This document shows positions 1-8,302 of a stretch of 64,000 nucleotides of DNA, piece by piece; within the stretch, counting starts at the first letter, position 1, and each line of letters starts with the position of its first letter. The notes under the pieces were generated by a model that had not been told where the DNA came from, searched no databases, and saw nothing but the letters and a program-made list of their open reading frames with translations. Made by a program: the position numbers and the translations under genes. This stretch comes from Microvirga splendida (GTDB lineage Bacteria > Pseudomonadota > Alphaproteobacteria > Rhizobiales > Beijerinckiaceae): NCBI RefSeq assembly GCF_016427565.1, contig NZ_JAELXT010000012.1:58098-122097 (forward strand), read 5' to 3'.

Positions 1-421
1 CCGGGTCGAAAGGGACGAAGGTGACCGTTCGCGCCTCCTGATCCTCGCGCGGATGACCGGCCATCACGTAGGACAGGGCTTCCCGCACGCCGCGCTCCGT
101 ATAGGGCTTGGCGATGACCCCCCAGGCGCCTGCGAAATCCTCAGGGATACGCTTGGCATTGGCGGTCATGAACAGCACCGTGACCTCATGCTCGTTGCTG
201 AGATGGCGCGCCACGTCGACCCCGGTCGGCCCGTCGGAAAGATGAATATCGACGAAGGCAAGATCGGGCTTGAGATCCCGGCCGAGGGACAGGGCGTCCT
301 GGGACGAGGCTGCGATCCCCACGACGTCATGCCCTAGATCCTGGAGCAGGCTTTCGAGTTCGAGCGCGATCAGGATTTCATCCTCGATGATGAGGACGCG
401 CAAAGGCTTCTCGCTACTCAA
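1..421 (-). CDS. Response regulator, receiver domain (3' end outside window)
   Basis: About 140 residues are visible, reading off the left edge. They form one CheY-like receiver: acidic pair E13-D14 near the N-terminus, phospho-acceptor D58 in PDLAFVDIHL, switch T86 in VLFMTAN and the conserved K105-P-Y. No output domain is seen before the edge, so it is probably a single-domain regulator of the kind common in Hyphomicrobiales, passing phosphate or binding a partner rather than DNA. The best start is a TTG at 419-421 (complement); no ATG fits as well. An EcfG-type promoter at 667-691 reads toward it, which suggests control by the general stress response. The partner kinase is unknown. Confidence 0.85.
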   Translation of the reverse strand, partial: MSSEKPLRVLIIEDEILIALELESLLQDLGHDVVGIAASSQDALSLGRDLKPDLAFVDIHLSDGPTGVDVARHLSNEHEVTVLFMTANAKRIPEDFAGAWGVIAKPYTERGVREALSYVMAGHPREDQEARTVTFVPFDP

Positions 422-666
422 ACTTCGTCTCCTCCGCCGCCGCGGGCACTCCAGTCCCGGCGCGTGTACCTGGCTTCCAATCGCGCCAAGTCAACCGCCC
501 CTTCAATCGAGAGACCAGCATGGTGATTTCCGAGAACCGTCAACGTTTCATGAGCGGGGCGCGCCTTGCGGCTTCAGCGAAATGGAATCGACCCGCGTCA
601 TGAATGGCCCCTCTCTGGCAGGCGCTTCGGAAACCCGTTGCCTTCGGCTCACCTGCAGTCGGACTC

Positions 667-691
667 AACGCTCATCCGGGCGCAGGGTTCC
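667..691 (-). promoter_or_regulatory. EcfG-type (general stress) promoter
   Basis: On the minus strand GGAAC is followed after exactly 16 bases by CGTT, the published alphaproteobacterial EcfG consensus (GGAAC-N16/17-CGTT). It points to the response regulator starting at 421, leaving a leader of roughly 240 bases. The rest of 422-786 holds no convincing gene; the only minus-strand frame in the leader with an ATG is a 17-codon reading frame at about 600-547. The comM promoter presumably lies in the right part of this gap. Confidence 0.6.
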
Positions 692-786
692 GCAGGAAAG
701 TTCAAACCCCGCCAATAGATAGAGCAACACTATCGCGTTTCAAAAGACCGCGTTAACATCGGGCTTCTGCGGGAGGTTCAGGCAGG

Positions 787-2325
787 ATGGTGACGCGCGT
801 TTCCACTGTGGCGTTCGAAGGGATCGAGGCGCGCGCAGTCGATGTCCAGGTGCAGATCTCACCGGGCGCGGTGGTGTTCACCATCGTCGGCCTGCCGGAC
901 AAGGCGGTGGCGGAATCCCGCGAGCGGGTCCGCTCTGCCCTGATCGCCTCCGGACTGGCCCTGCCGGCCAAGCGCATCACGGTCAATCTCGCCCCGGCCG
1001 ACCTGCCGAAGGAAGGCAGCCATTACGACCTGCCCATCGCCCTGGGGGTCATGGCGGCCATCGGAGCCATTCCGGCGGACGCCCTGGGCGGGTTCACGGT
1101 GCTGGGCGAGCTGGCGCTCGACGGCTCGATCACCGCCGTGGCGGGCGCTCTTCCAGCCGCCATGGCGGCCCATGAGCGCGGGTATGGCCTGATCTGTCCC
1201 GCGGCCTGCGGCTCGGAAGCCGCCTGGGCCGGCAGCGACATCGAGATCCTGGCGCCGCGCTCGCTCATCCAGCTCGCCAACCACTTCAAGGGTACCCAGG
1301 TGCTGGCACGTCCCGAGCCCGCCATCATGCCCGCCTCCGGCATGCTGCCCGACCTCAGGGACATCAAGGGGCAGGAAAGCGCCAAGCGGACCCTCGAGAT
1401 CGCGGCGGCCGGCGCCCATAACCTGTTGATGAACGGCCCGCCCGGCGCCGGCAAGTCCATGCTGGCCCAGCGCCTCCCCTCCATCCTGCCGCCGCTCTCG
1501 CCGCGGGAGCTGCTGGAGGTCTCGATGATCCAGTCCGTGGCCGGGCTGCTGGCGGAGGGCGCCCTGTCGAACCGCCGCCCGTTCCGGGCCCCGCACCACT
1601 CGGCCTCCATGGCCGCGCTGGTCGGCGGCGGCCTCAACGCCCGCCCCGGCGAGGCCTCGCTCGCTCATCACGGGGTGCTCTTTCTCGACGAGCTGCCGGA
1701 GTTCCAGCCGCAGGTGCTCGACTCCCTGCGACAGCCGCTGGAGGCAGGCGAGATCCTGATCGCCAGGGCCAATCACCGGGTCACCTATCCGGCCCGCTTC
1801 CAGCTCGTCGCCGCCATGAACCCGTGCCGCTGCGGACAGGCGATGGAGCCCGGCTATGTCTGCCGCCGCCAGCCGAACGAGCGCTGCATGGCGCAATATC
1901 AGGCCCGTATGTCGGGTCCCCTCCTCGACCGCATCGACCTCGCCATCGACGTGCCGGCCGTCACGGCGGCCGACCTGATCCTGCCGGCGCCCGCCGAGGG
2001 CTCGGCCCAGGTCGCCGCGCGGGTCGCCAAAGCCCGGGAGCTCCAGGCCCGGCGCTATGGCGCCCTCCAGCTCGACGGCGTGACGACCAATGCCGCCTGC
2101 CCGCCGGCGCTCCTGGAAGAGATTGCCCAGCCCGATCCCGAGGGCCTGTCCCTCATCCGCGATGCGGCCAATGCCATGCGGCTCTCCGCCCGCGCCTTCC
2201 ACCGGGTGCTGAAGGTGGGACGGACCCTGGCCGATCTCGACGGCGAGGAGCGGGTCCGGCGCATCCATGTGGCCGAGGCGCTCTCCTACCGCGCCCATGC
2301 GGACCGGCGCCCAGCCGCCGCGTGA
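787..2325 (+). CDS. comM: YifB/ComM family Mg-chelatase-like AAA+ ATPase
   Basis: A 512-residue protein of normal family length. The N-terminal ChlI-like domain begins VSTVAFEGIEARAVDVQVQ. The AAA+ core has Walker A GPPGAGKSM at about residue 216, Walker B FLDELPEF near 296 and a C-terminal Mg-chelatase helical domain containing LSARAFHRVLKVGRTLADL. In naturally competent bacteria ComM is a hexameric helicase that drives branch migration of incoming single-stranded DNA during recombination. It is also widespread in bacteria not known to be competent, where its role is unclear. In many Hyphomicrobiales it sits beside gshB; here gshB is 34 kb away. Cytoplasmic. The ATG at 787 directly precedes the conserved start. 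Confidence 0.93.
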   Translation: MVTRVSTVAFEGIEARAVDVQVQISPGAVVFTIVGLPDKAVAESRERVRSALIASGLALPAKRITVNLAPADLPKEGSHYDLPIALGVMAAIGAIPADALGGFTVLGELALDGSITAVAGALPAAMAAHERGYGLICPAACGSEAAWAGSDIEILAPRSLIQLANHFKGTQVLARPEPAIMPASGMLPDLRDIKGQESAKRTLEIAAAGAHNLLMNGPPGAGKSMLAQRLPSILPPLSPRELLEVSMIQSVAGLLAEGALSNRRPFRAPHHSASMAALVGGGLNARPGEASLAHHGVLFLDELPEFQPQVLDSLRQPLEAGEILIARANHRVTYPARFQLVAAMNPCRCGQAMEPGYVCRRQPNERCMAQYQARMSGPLLDRIDLAIDVPAVTAADLILPAPAEGSAQVAARVAKARELQARRYGALQLDGVTTNAACPPALLEEIAQPDPEGLSLIRDAANAMRLSARAFHRVLKVGRTLADLDGEERVRRIHVAEALSYRAHADRRPAAA

Positions 2326-2483
2326 CGGCAGGCCGGCCTCTCTCCCCGGACTTGTGAATCCCTGGACCGGCCCCGACATTTTCCACCGGCACAGACATGT
2401 TTTCTGTCACAAAACAGTTTGGAACGGGTTCTATGTCATGGCGGAAGCGGCCGGTGCCGGAGAGACGACCCTGTGAGGCAACG

Positions 2484-3413
2484 ATGAGTCAGTATCCTTC
2501 GAACCATGCCGCGGCCGGCCTGGCGCCTGTCGGTTCGGGTCCTCTCGGGCTCAACCTTTTGCCCGGCGGCGACAGGATCGTCCGCGACTACGGCAGCCTC
2601 GATCCCGTACTCGGCCGGATCGGCTCCCTCGAGGTCCGCTTGGCCACCACCGCCAAGGAAATCCGGCGCGCCCAGCGCCTGCGCTTCAAGGTGTTCTACG
2701 AGGAGATGTCGGCCTCCCCCAGCGGCGCAGCCCTGATCTCCCGCCGCGACGTGGACGAATACGACCGCATCTGCGACCATATCCTCGTCCTCGATCATGA
2801 TGTGAAGGCCAAGCCCTTCCGTTCGGCGAAGCCGAAGGTGGTGGGCACCTACCGCCTCCTCCGCCAGGACGTCGCCGAGCGACATGGCGGGTTCTACACC
2901 AAGGCTGAGTACGATATCGCGCCGCTCCTGAAGGCCCATCCCGACCTGCGCTTCCTGGAGCTCGGCCGCTCCTGCGTGCTCAAGCCCTACCGCAACAAGC
3001 GCACGGTCGAACTGTTGTGGCACGGCATCTGGGCCTATGTGCTCCACCATCGTATCGACGTGATGATGGGCTGCGCCAGCCTGGAGGGCACCGACCCGCG
3101 GGCGTTGGCATTGCCCTTGAGCTTCCTGCACCACTACGCCGCCGCCCCGGCCGAGTGGCAGGCCAGCGCCCTGCCGGAACGCTTCACGCCCATGGACATC
3201 CTGCCGAAGGAGTCGATCGACCCGAAGGCCGCCCTGCACGCCCTGCCGCCTCTGATCAAGGGCTACCTGCGTGTCGGCGCCACTTTCGGCACGGGCGCCG
3301 TGATCGACCGCCAGTTCGGCACTACGGACGTGCTGGTCCTTCTGCCGGTCTCGGCCATCAATCCGCGCTACATCGACCATTTCGGCCCGACGGCGAACCG
3401 CCACGCGGCGTGA
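2484..3413 (+). CDS. olsB: GNAT-type N-acyltransferase, OlsB-like (ornithine lipid synthesis)
   Basis: A 309-residue protein of the hemolysin-like acyltransferase family. Typical OlsB segments are visible: EVRLATTAKEIRRAQRLRFKVFYEEM near residue 49, then VGTYRLLRQDVA, FLELGRSCVLKPYRNKRTVELLWHGI and MMGCASLEGTDP. OlsB transfers a 3-hydroxyacyl chain from ACP to the amino group of ornithine, giving lyso-ornithine lipid, a phosphorus-free membrane lipid. The second enzyme, OlsA, is not in the window. The ATG at 2484 follows a GAGGCA-like ribosome site; an in-frame ATG at 2397 would add 29 non-conserved residues. Family assignment is strong; ornithine as acceptor is inferred. The gene stands alone. 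Confidence 0.82.
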   Translation: MSQYPSNHAAAGLAPVGSGPLGLNLLPGGDRIVRDYGSLDPVLGRIGSLEVRLATTAKEIRRAQRLRFKVFYEEMSASPSGAALISRRDVDEYDRICDHILVLDHDVKAKPFRSAKPKVVGTYRLLRQDVAERHGGFYTKAEYDIAPLLKAHPDLRFLELGRSCVLKPYRNKRTVELLWHGIWAYVLHHRIDVMMGCASLEGTDPRALALPLSFLHHYAAAPAEWQASALPERFTPMDILPKESIDPKAALHALPPLIKGYLRVGATFGTGAVIDRQFGTTDVLVLLPVSAINPRYIDHFGPTANRHAA

Positions 3414-3451
3414 ATCTGGCTCGTCAGCAAAGCCGCACTTCACACCCTCAA

Positions 3452-3554
3452 CCCTCATCCTGGGGAGCAGCCGTGAGGCTGCGTCTCGAAGGATCATCCA
3501 GTGCTCTCTGGAGGCTCCTTCGAGACGGCGCTTCGCGCCTCCTCAGGATGAGGT
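3452..3554. repeat. Palindromic intergenic repeat, family A, copy 1
   Basis: The two ends are inverted copies: CCTCATCCTGGGGAG on the left and CTCCTCAGGATGAGG on the right, with a second inner pair (GTCTCGAAGGA / TCCTTCGAGAC). A second copy lies at 36033-36142. It looks like a REP/BIME-type element that folds into a long hairpin. It sits between the convergent olsB and queG genes and may act as a transcription barrier. Confidence 0.8.
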
Positions 3555-3581
3555 TGGAGGATGATGGTTCGCTTCTCAGGG

Positions 3582-4853
3582 TTAGGCCAAAGCCTCGATT
3601 CGTGGCTCCATCGCCCGGCGCCACTCCTCGCGCACGTCCGGATCGCTCTCCTGCTCCAGCCGCTCCGCGGCATGGAGCGCCATCGCCTTGGGCGGCAGCA
3701 AACGTCCGAGCGCCCAGACCGCCATGGCGCGCACCAGCGGGGAGGCGTCGTCCAACAGCCGCTCGGCATTCTCGGCGAGACCCGCATCCCCCGAGTTGCC
3801 GATGGCGATCAGCACGTTGCGGATGAACCGGTCGCGGCCCGTGCGCTTGATCGGCGTGCCGGCAAAGCGGGCGCGGAAGCTCGGATCGTCGAGACGGGCG
3901 AGATCCGCCAACGGCAGCAGGGCAAGATCGTCGCGCTGCACGAGCCGCGCCTCGCGTCCGGCCTGGGCGAACTTGTTCCAGGGGCACACCGCCAGGCAGT
4001 CGTCGCAGCCGAAGATGCGGTTGCCGATGCCGGAGCGCAGCTCTTCGGGGATGTGCCCCTTATGCTCGATGGTCAGATACGAGATGCAGCGCCGCGCATC
4101 GAGCTGATAGGGCGCCGGGAACGCGTTGGTCGGACAGATGTCGAGGCAGCGGCGACAGGAGCCGCAATGGTTGCGCTCCGGCGCGTCGGCGGGCAGCTCC
4201 GCCGTGGTGAAGATGGCGCCTAAGAAGAGCCAATTGCCGAACTCCCGCGACACGACGACCGTGTGCTTGCCCTGGAAGCCGAGGCCCGCCGCTTCGGCCA
4301 GCGGCTTTTCCATCACAGGCGCCGTATCGACGAACACCTTCACGTCGGACGAAGCTTTTGAGGCCAGGAAGCCAGCCACCTCCTTGAGCTTGCCCTTGAT
4401 CACGTCATGGTAGTCGCGGTTGCGGGCATAGACCGAGATGTAGCCGCGATCCTTGTGGGCGAGTTCCGCGAGAGGATCGTCGGCCGGGCCGTAGTTCAGC
4501 CCGAGCAGGATGACGCTGCGCACCTCCGGCCAGAGGGTTCGGGGGTCGGCACGGCGGTCCGCCGTGTCCGCCATCCAGTCCATGGAGCCGTGATGCCCGG
4601 CCTCGAGCCAGGCCTGAAGACGCTCCGGCGCGAGCGGGATCGAATCCGGTTGGGCGATGCGAACGATGTCGAAGCCGAGGGCCTTGGCGCGCTCGATGAA
4701 GGTGCGCTTGAGCGCGTCCCCGTCTAGAAATCCAGATTGTCGTAATGGTCCGCCGGCGCCATGCCCGGCACCCGGTCCGCCAGGAGCGTGCGAAAGGACG
4801 GCCGGGACTTGATCCTGGCGTACCAAAGCTTCGCTGTCTCGTCCTCGTTCCAT
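3582..4853 (-). CDS. queG: Epoxyqueuosine reductase QueG
   Basis: QueG is a cobalamin and iron-sulfur enzyme that reduces epoxyqueuosine to queuosine in the tRNA wobble base. Both ferredoxin-type clusters are visible: CGSCRRCLDICPTNAF, and FGCDDCLAVCPWNKF. The C-terminal region is HEAT-like (RFIRNVLIAIGN...VRAMAVWALGRLL). Family similarity begins at about 4727 (LDGDALKRTFIERAKALGFD), exactly where the upstream GST gene stops. No ATG, GTG or TTG exists there in frame. The nearest usable codons, TTG at 4826 or ATG at 4853, lie inside the GST gene and add a non-homologous leader. The true start is therefore unsettled and the genes are probably translationally coupled. Confidence 0.88.
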   Translation of the reverse strand: MERGRDSEALVRQDQVPAVLSHAPGGPGAGHGAGGPLRQSGFLDGDALKRTFIERAKALGFDIVRIAQPDSIPLAPERLQAWLEAGHHGSMDWMADTADRRADPRTLWPEVRSVILLGLNYGPADDPLAELAHKDRGYISVYARNRDYHDVIKGKLKEVAGFLASKASSDVKVFVDTAPVMEKPLAEAAGLGFQGKHTVVVSREFGNWLFLGAIFTTAELPADAPERNHCGSCRRCLDICPTNAFPAPYQLDARRCISYLTIEHKGHIPEELRSGIGNRIFGCDDCLAVCPWNKFAQAGREARLVQRDDLALLPLADLARLDDPSFRARFAGTPIKRTGRDRFIRNVLIAIGNSGDAGLAENAERLLDDASPLVRAMAVWALGRLLPPKAMALHAAERLEQESDPDVREEWRRAMEPRIEALA

Positions 4854-5416
4854 GGCACGTCGCCGAGATAATCCACCACCGACAGATGGGCCGCCGCCGC
4901 CAGATCCGCATAGGTCATCTGGTCGCCGGCGAGCCAATTCCGTTTTGAGATCAGAAAACCGATATATTTGAGGTGGTATCGCACATTGCTCTGGGCCGCG
5001 CGAATCGCGCCCATGTCCGGCGGCCCGCCCCCCAGTTCGCCCGGCATGAACCGCTTATAGATCTTTTCTGTGGCAAGGTAGTCCGACACCTCGCCGTGAA
5101 ACTTGACCAGAAACCAGTCGAGCAGGCGGCGCACCTCCACCCGCCCGGCGAGATCGCCCGGCAGGAAGCGGCGGTCCCGAAGATCCTCGCCCCGCGTCTC
5201 GTCTAGATATTCCGCAATGCCGACAGGACCGGGCACCGCGAGGCCGTTGTCGTCGACCAGAAGCGGCAGATTGCCGGCCGGATTGATCTCGAGATACGGG
5301 ATGCGGCGATCCCACGGCCTTTCCTCGACCACGTGCGGCTCAAGGCCAAGCTCCGCCAGAATAAGGCGCGCGAACCGCGACTGCGGGCAGAAGGGATAGG
5401 AATGCAGGGTGGCCAT
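4724..5416 (-). CDS. Glutathione S-transferase family protein
   Basis: A 230-residue protein with an N-terminal thioredoxin-like GST domain: MATLHSYPFCPQSRFARLILAELG, then NPAGNLPLLVDDNG as the glutathione-binding cis-Pro/acidic segment. A helical C-terminal domain follows (LISKRNWLAGDQMTYADLAAAAHLSVVDYLG). A CPQS motif stands where Cys- or Ser-type GSTs carry the catalytic residue. The substrate cannot be told. It lies directly upstream of queG on the same strand, with the stop codon at the point where QueG homology starts, so they probably form an operon. The ATG at 5416 matches the usual GST start. Confidence 0.88.
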   Translation of the reverse strand: MATLHSYPFCPQSRFARLILAELGLEPHVVEERPWDRRIPYLEINPAGNLPLLVDDNGLAVPGPVGIAEYLDETRGEDLRDRRFLPGDLAGRVEVRRLLDWFLVKFHGEVSDYLATEKIYKRFMPGELGGGPPDMGAIRAAQSNVRYHLKYIGFLISKRNWLAGDQMTYADLAAAAHLSVVDYLGDVPWNEDETAKLWYARIKSRPSFRTLLADRVPGMAPADHYDNLDF

Positions 5417-5593
5417 GAATGATGCTGACGCGAAACAGGCGGCAAGAATAAGGCCGTGCTTCGTTAAGGGTTGGTAAGGAATAATGGTGAATCTCATGCC
5501 TCTGACGCAGAAGGGCCGCGCCTGCAGCGCAAACCTTTCTTGACAGAGGTCGAGGCGCCCCCGCATCTGGCGCCGTTCTCAGGATTTCCAACG

Positions 5594-6391
5594 ATGTCGC
5601 AAATCATCGAGGCGCTCTTTCTCGGCCTCATCGAAGGGCTGACGGAGTTTCTCCCCGTCTCCTCCACCGGCCATCTGCTCCTCGTCGGCCACTTCCTCGG
5701 CTTCGAGTCCACGGGCAAGACCTTCGAGGTGCTGATCCAGCTCGGCGCGATCCTGGCGATCCTGTCGGTCTACTTTAACAAGCTCTGGTCGATCGCCAAG
5801 GCCCTGCCGCACGACCCGATGGCACGCCACTTCGTCATCGGCGTGCTGGTGGCCTTCCTGCCCGCCGCCCTGATCGGCGCGGTGCTGCACGGCTTCATCA
5901 AGGAGGTGCTCTTCGACCCCTGGATCGTGTGCATCACGCTGATCGTCGGCGGCTTCGTGCTGCTGGCCATCGACCGGATGCCCCTGGAGGCGACGAAGAC
6001 CGACGCGACCCGGTTTCCCCTGTCCATGTACCTCAAGATCGGCCTCATCCAGTGCGTGGCCATGATCCCCGGCGTGTCGCGCTCCGGCGCGACCATCGTG
6101 GGCGCCATGCTGATGGGAGCCTCGAAACGCGCGGCGGCGGAATTCTCGTTCTTCCTCGCCATGCCCACCATGGCGGGCGCCTTCACCTACGACCTGCTGA
6201 AGAACTACAAGATCCTCTCGGCCAACGATGCCGCGATCATCGTGGCAGGCTTCATCTCCGCCTTCGTGGCCGCACTCGTGGTGGTGAAAATGCTGCTCGA
6301 CTACGTGTCGCGCCACGGCTTCACGCCGTTCGCCTATTGGCGCATTCTCGCCGGGGCCGCGGGCCTTGCGGGCCTGATCGTCTACGGCTGA
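5594..6391 (+). CDS. uppP: Undecaprenyl-diphosphate phosphatase
   Basis: A 265-residue integral membrane protein of the BacA/UppP family. It removes a phosphate from undecaprenyl diphosphate so that the lipid carrier can be reused for peptidoglycan and polysaccharide synthesis. The diagnostic segments are present: the acidic helix [21 protein letters not shown] near residue 12, and [34 protein letters not shown] near residue 160. Loss or overexpression in other bacteria alters bacitracin sensitivity. The ATG at 5594 was chosen because [15 protein letters not shown] is the family start; the open frame reaches further upstream without homology. Confidence 0.95.
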   Translation: MSQIIEALFLGLIEGLTEFLPVSSTGHLLLVGHFLGFESTGKTFEVLIQLGAILAILSVYFNKLWSIAKALPHDPMARHFVIGVLVAFLPAALIGAVLHGFIKEVLFDPWIVCITLIVGGFVLLAIDRMPLEATKTDATRFPLSMYLKIGLIQCVAMIPGVSRSGATIVGAMLMGASKRAAAEFSFFLAMPTMAGAFTYDLLKNYKILSANDAAIIVAGFISAFVAALVVVKMLLDYVSRHGFTPFAYWRILAGAAGLAGLIVYG

Positions 6392-6394
6392 TCC

Positions 6395-6643
6395 ATGCTG
6401 TCGCGCGACGAGGCTCTGGCCGTCACCCTCTCCATTGCAGTCGCGCTGCTGGTTGTAACATTCGCGGTTCTTTTCGGCATGAGCGCGGAACCTCGTGCGG
6501 CAAGGAAGGACGGCGCGCCGGATGCGACGTGCCTGGAATGGACCGACGGCTACGTCGTCTGCAGCCGCACGTCGCAAGGGCTCGCCTGCTCGACGCCGGG
6601 CATCGCCTGCACACGCTCCGCGCCGCACTGCTTGAGGCGGTAG
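6395..6643 (+). CDS. Small single-span membrane protein with Cys-rich tail, unknown
   Basis: An 82-residue frame beginning three bases after the uppP stop. Residues 8-28 form one hydrophobic helix (AVTLSIAVALLVVTFAVLFGM). The rest is polar with five cysteines spaced through TCLEWTDGYVVCSRTSQGLACSTPGIACTRSAPHC. Codon use matches neighbouring genes, which supports it being real. I recognise no family. The cysteines would lie in the periplasm if the N-terminus is cytoplasmic, and could form disulfides. Position suggests co-transcription with uppP. Confidence 0.55.
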   Translation: MLSRDEALAVTLSIAVALLVVTFAVLFGMSAEPRAARKDGAPDATCLEWTDGYVVCSRTSQGLACSTPGIACTRSAPHCLRR

Positions 6644-6655
6644 CTGCACTCACAG

Positions 6656-6755
6656 TGTCATTCCCGGCCGGAGCGCAGCGGAGGGGAAGGGAATCCACTC
6701 GCACGCGCTGCGCTATGGATCCCCTCCCCTCGCCTATGGCTCGCCGGGGATGACA
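6656..6755. repeat. Palindromic intergenic repeat, family B, copy 1
   Basis: It begins GTCATTCCCGGCCGGAGCG and ends CGCCGGGGATGACAC, the two ends being roughly inverted. The interior carries AGGGGAAGGGAATCCA opposite GGATCCCCTCCCCT. A closely similar copy lies at 37446-37548. It sits between convergent genes (6395-6643 and nth). Confidence 0.8.
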
Positions 6756-6762
6756 CCGAGTT

Positions 6763-7506
6763 TCACGGAATCGTCTTGTCCGGGTAGCGGCACAGGTCGT
6801 TGACCTGGCAGCGCCAGCATTCGGGCTTGCGGGCCTTGCAGATGTAGCGGCCATGCAGGATGAGCCAGTGATGCGCGTGGAGCCGGTACTCGTCCGGGAT
6901 CAGCTTCTCCAGCGCCACCTGCGTGTCGAGCGGCGTCTTGGTGATCGCGAGCGGCAGGCGATTGGTGACGCGGAAAATGTGCGTGTCGACGGCTACGCGT
7001 GGGTCTCGGAACGCGATGTTGACCACGACGCTCGCGGTCTTGCGGCCGACGCCCGGCAGGGTCTCCAGGATCTCCACGGAGTTGGGCACCTCGCCGTTGA
7101 ACTCTTCCACCAGGCGCCGGGCCATGGCGATGACGTTCTTCGCCTTGGTGTTGAAGAAGTTCAGCGTCTTGATGTGCTGGCGCAGGCCCTCCTCGCCAAG
7201 CTCCAGCATCCTCTGAGGCGTGTCGGCGACGGCAAATAGCCCGCGGGTCGCCTTGTTGACGCCGACATCGGTGGCCTGGGCGGACAGCGTCACGGCGACC
7301 AGCAGCGTATAGGGATTGGTATAGTCGAGCTCGCCCTTGGGCTCGGGATCGGCCGCATGCCAGCGGCGGAAGATCTCCACCATGGTGGCCCGGTCGACCG
7401 GCTTCGGCATGCGCGAGCGCACGGCCTTGCCCACGGCCTTCGCCGGCACGGAGGGCTTCGGTTTCGCCTTGGAAATGCGACGGGAGGTCTGCTTCAGATC
7501 GGACAT
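6763..7506 (-). CDS. nth: Endonuclease III
   Basis: A 247-residue DNA glycosylase/AP lyase that removes oxidised pyrimidines in base excision repair. The helix-hairpin-helix LPGVGRKTASVVVN carries the catalytic lysine, and VDTHIFRVTNRL the catalytic aspartate. The C-terminal [4Fe-4S] cluster has the normal C-X6-C-X2-C-X5-C spacing (CKARKPECWRCQVNDLC). A basic Pro/Lys-rich extension of about 35 residues precedes the conserved core, as in many alphaproteobacterial homologues. It is divergent from the DUF2244 gene, with only 20 bases between start codons. Confidence 0.95.
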   Translation of the reverse strand: MSDLKQTSRRISKAKPKPSVPAKAVGKAVRSRMPKPVDRATMVEIFRRWHAADPEPKGELDYTNPYTLLVAVTLSAQATDVGVNKATRGLFAVADTPQRMLELGEEGLRQHIKTLNFFNTKAKNVIAMARRLVEEFNGEVPNSVEILETLPGVGRKTASVVVNIAFRDPRVAVDTHIFRVTNRLPLAITKTPLDTQVALEKLIPDEYRLHAHHWLILHGRYICKARKPECWRCQVNDLCRYPDKTIP

Positions 7507-7526
7507 CTCTGCGTTATATCCATGCT

Positions 7527-8036
7527 ATGGCAGGCAGCAAGGCGACATTTGATGGCGCGGACCGGTTCGAGCAGCCGGTGTTTTCGGCCGTCATCCGCCC
7601 GCATCGGTCGTTGAGCCCGCAAGGTTTCAGGATCGTCATGGTGCTGGTCTGCCTCACCTCCCTGGTGGCCAGCATCCCCTTCGTGGTCATGGGCTTCTGG
7701 CCCGTGGCCGGCTTCTTCGGCCTCGATTTCCTCGGCCTCTACATCGCCTTCCGGGTCAGCTACCGGCAGGGCGACGCCTTCGAGCTACTCGAGCTGACCC
7801 CGATCCGGCTCCTGTTCCGAAAAGTCAGCCCCAAAGGCGAGGTGAAGGACTGGCAGTTCAACCCGCTCTGGACCCGCCTCGACCGGGAGGTCGACGACGA
7901 ATACGGCATGCAGAAGCTTGCGCTCACCTCCCGCAACAAGCACGTGGTGATCGCCCGCGACCTCTCCCCGCCGGAACGGGAGACCCTGGCCGAAGCCTTG
8001 GGCCGCGCCCTGGCGGATGTGAAGCGGGGCTATTGA
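7527..8036 (+). CDS. DUF2244 domain-containing membrane protein
   Basis: A 169-residue protein of the DUF2244 family, common in alphaproteobacteria and of unknown function. Two hydrophobic segments at about residues 34-75 (GFRIVMVLVCLTSLVASIPFVVMGFWPVAGFFGLDFLG in part) form a membrane hairpin. A soluble domain follows with the family pattern of tryptophan and arginine (WQFNPLWTRLDRE) and ends DLSPPERETLAEALGRALADVKRGY. It is divergent from nth with a 20-base gap. In some alphaproteobacteria DUF2244 genes sit next to cytochrome oxidase genes; that link is not seen here. Confidence 0.8.
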   Translation: MAGSKATFDGADRFEQPVFSAVIRPHRSLSPQGFRIVMVLVCLTSLVASIPFVVMGFWPVAGFFGLDFLGLYIAFRVSYRQGDAFELLELTPIRLLFRKVSPKGEVKDWQFNPLWTRLDREVDDEYGMQKLALTSRNKHVVIARDLSPPERETLAEALGRALADVKRGY

Positions 8037-8302
8037 GAAAGAGCCAGCGCCTTGGGGCCCGCAGCGATGTGCTGCGAGCCTGAAGGTCAGTCGAGGGTGG
8101 CGTGCTGGGCAGCCCGGCTCGATGTGGTGTTGGTAAGTGAGAGCCAGACTGCTCGTCACGCGCGGTTTGTTTCAGCGGACCTGGTCAGGCCAGGATCGGC
8201 CACCCGCGATCACAGGCGTGCGAGACCTGCGGCGGGACCGCTTCCCACCCCACTCCTGCGACGCCTCGCGAGCGCGCCCCTCGAAGGGCGGGAATGCACA
8301 AC
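8037..8302 (-). other. Transcribed spacer candidate downstream of the LexA-type promoter
   Basis: This stretch would be the product of the promoter at 8303-8346. No minus-strand frame starting inside it looks like a protein: the first, from a GTG near 8298, has 29 Arg/Gly-rich codons, and the longer GTG frame at 8159 runs antisense into the DUF2244 gene. Short stems are visible (CCTGG-cctga-CCAGG; CGCAGC-acatc-GCTGCG), but no clear intrinsic terminator. It could be an SOS-induced small RNA, an antisense 3' leader to DUF2244, or nothing. I could not match it to 6S, SRP, RNase P or tmRNA. Between 8347 and 8538 I see nothing but the likely RTX promoter region. Confidence 0.25.

Noticed and set aside
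859..2379. Open minus-strand frame of 506 codons opposite comM
   Set aside because: Antisense shadow with no family and no start signal.
7785..8159. Minus-strand frame of 124 codons downstream of the LexA-type promoter
   Set aside because: Most of it is antisense to the DUF2244 gene, the start is a GTG without a ribosome site, and no family fits; kept only as part of the SOS-transcript idea.
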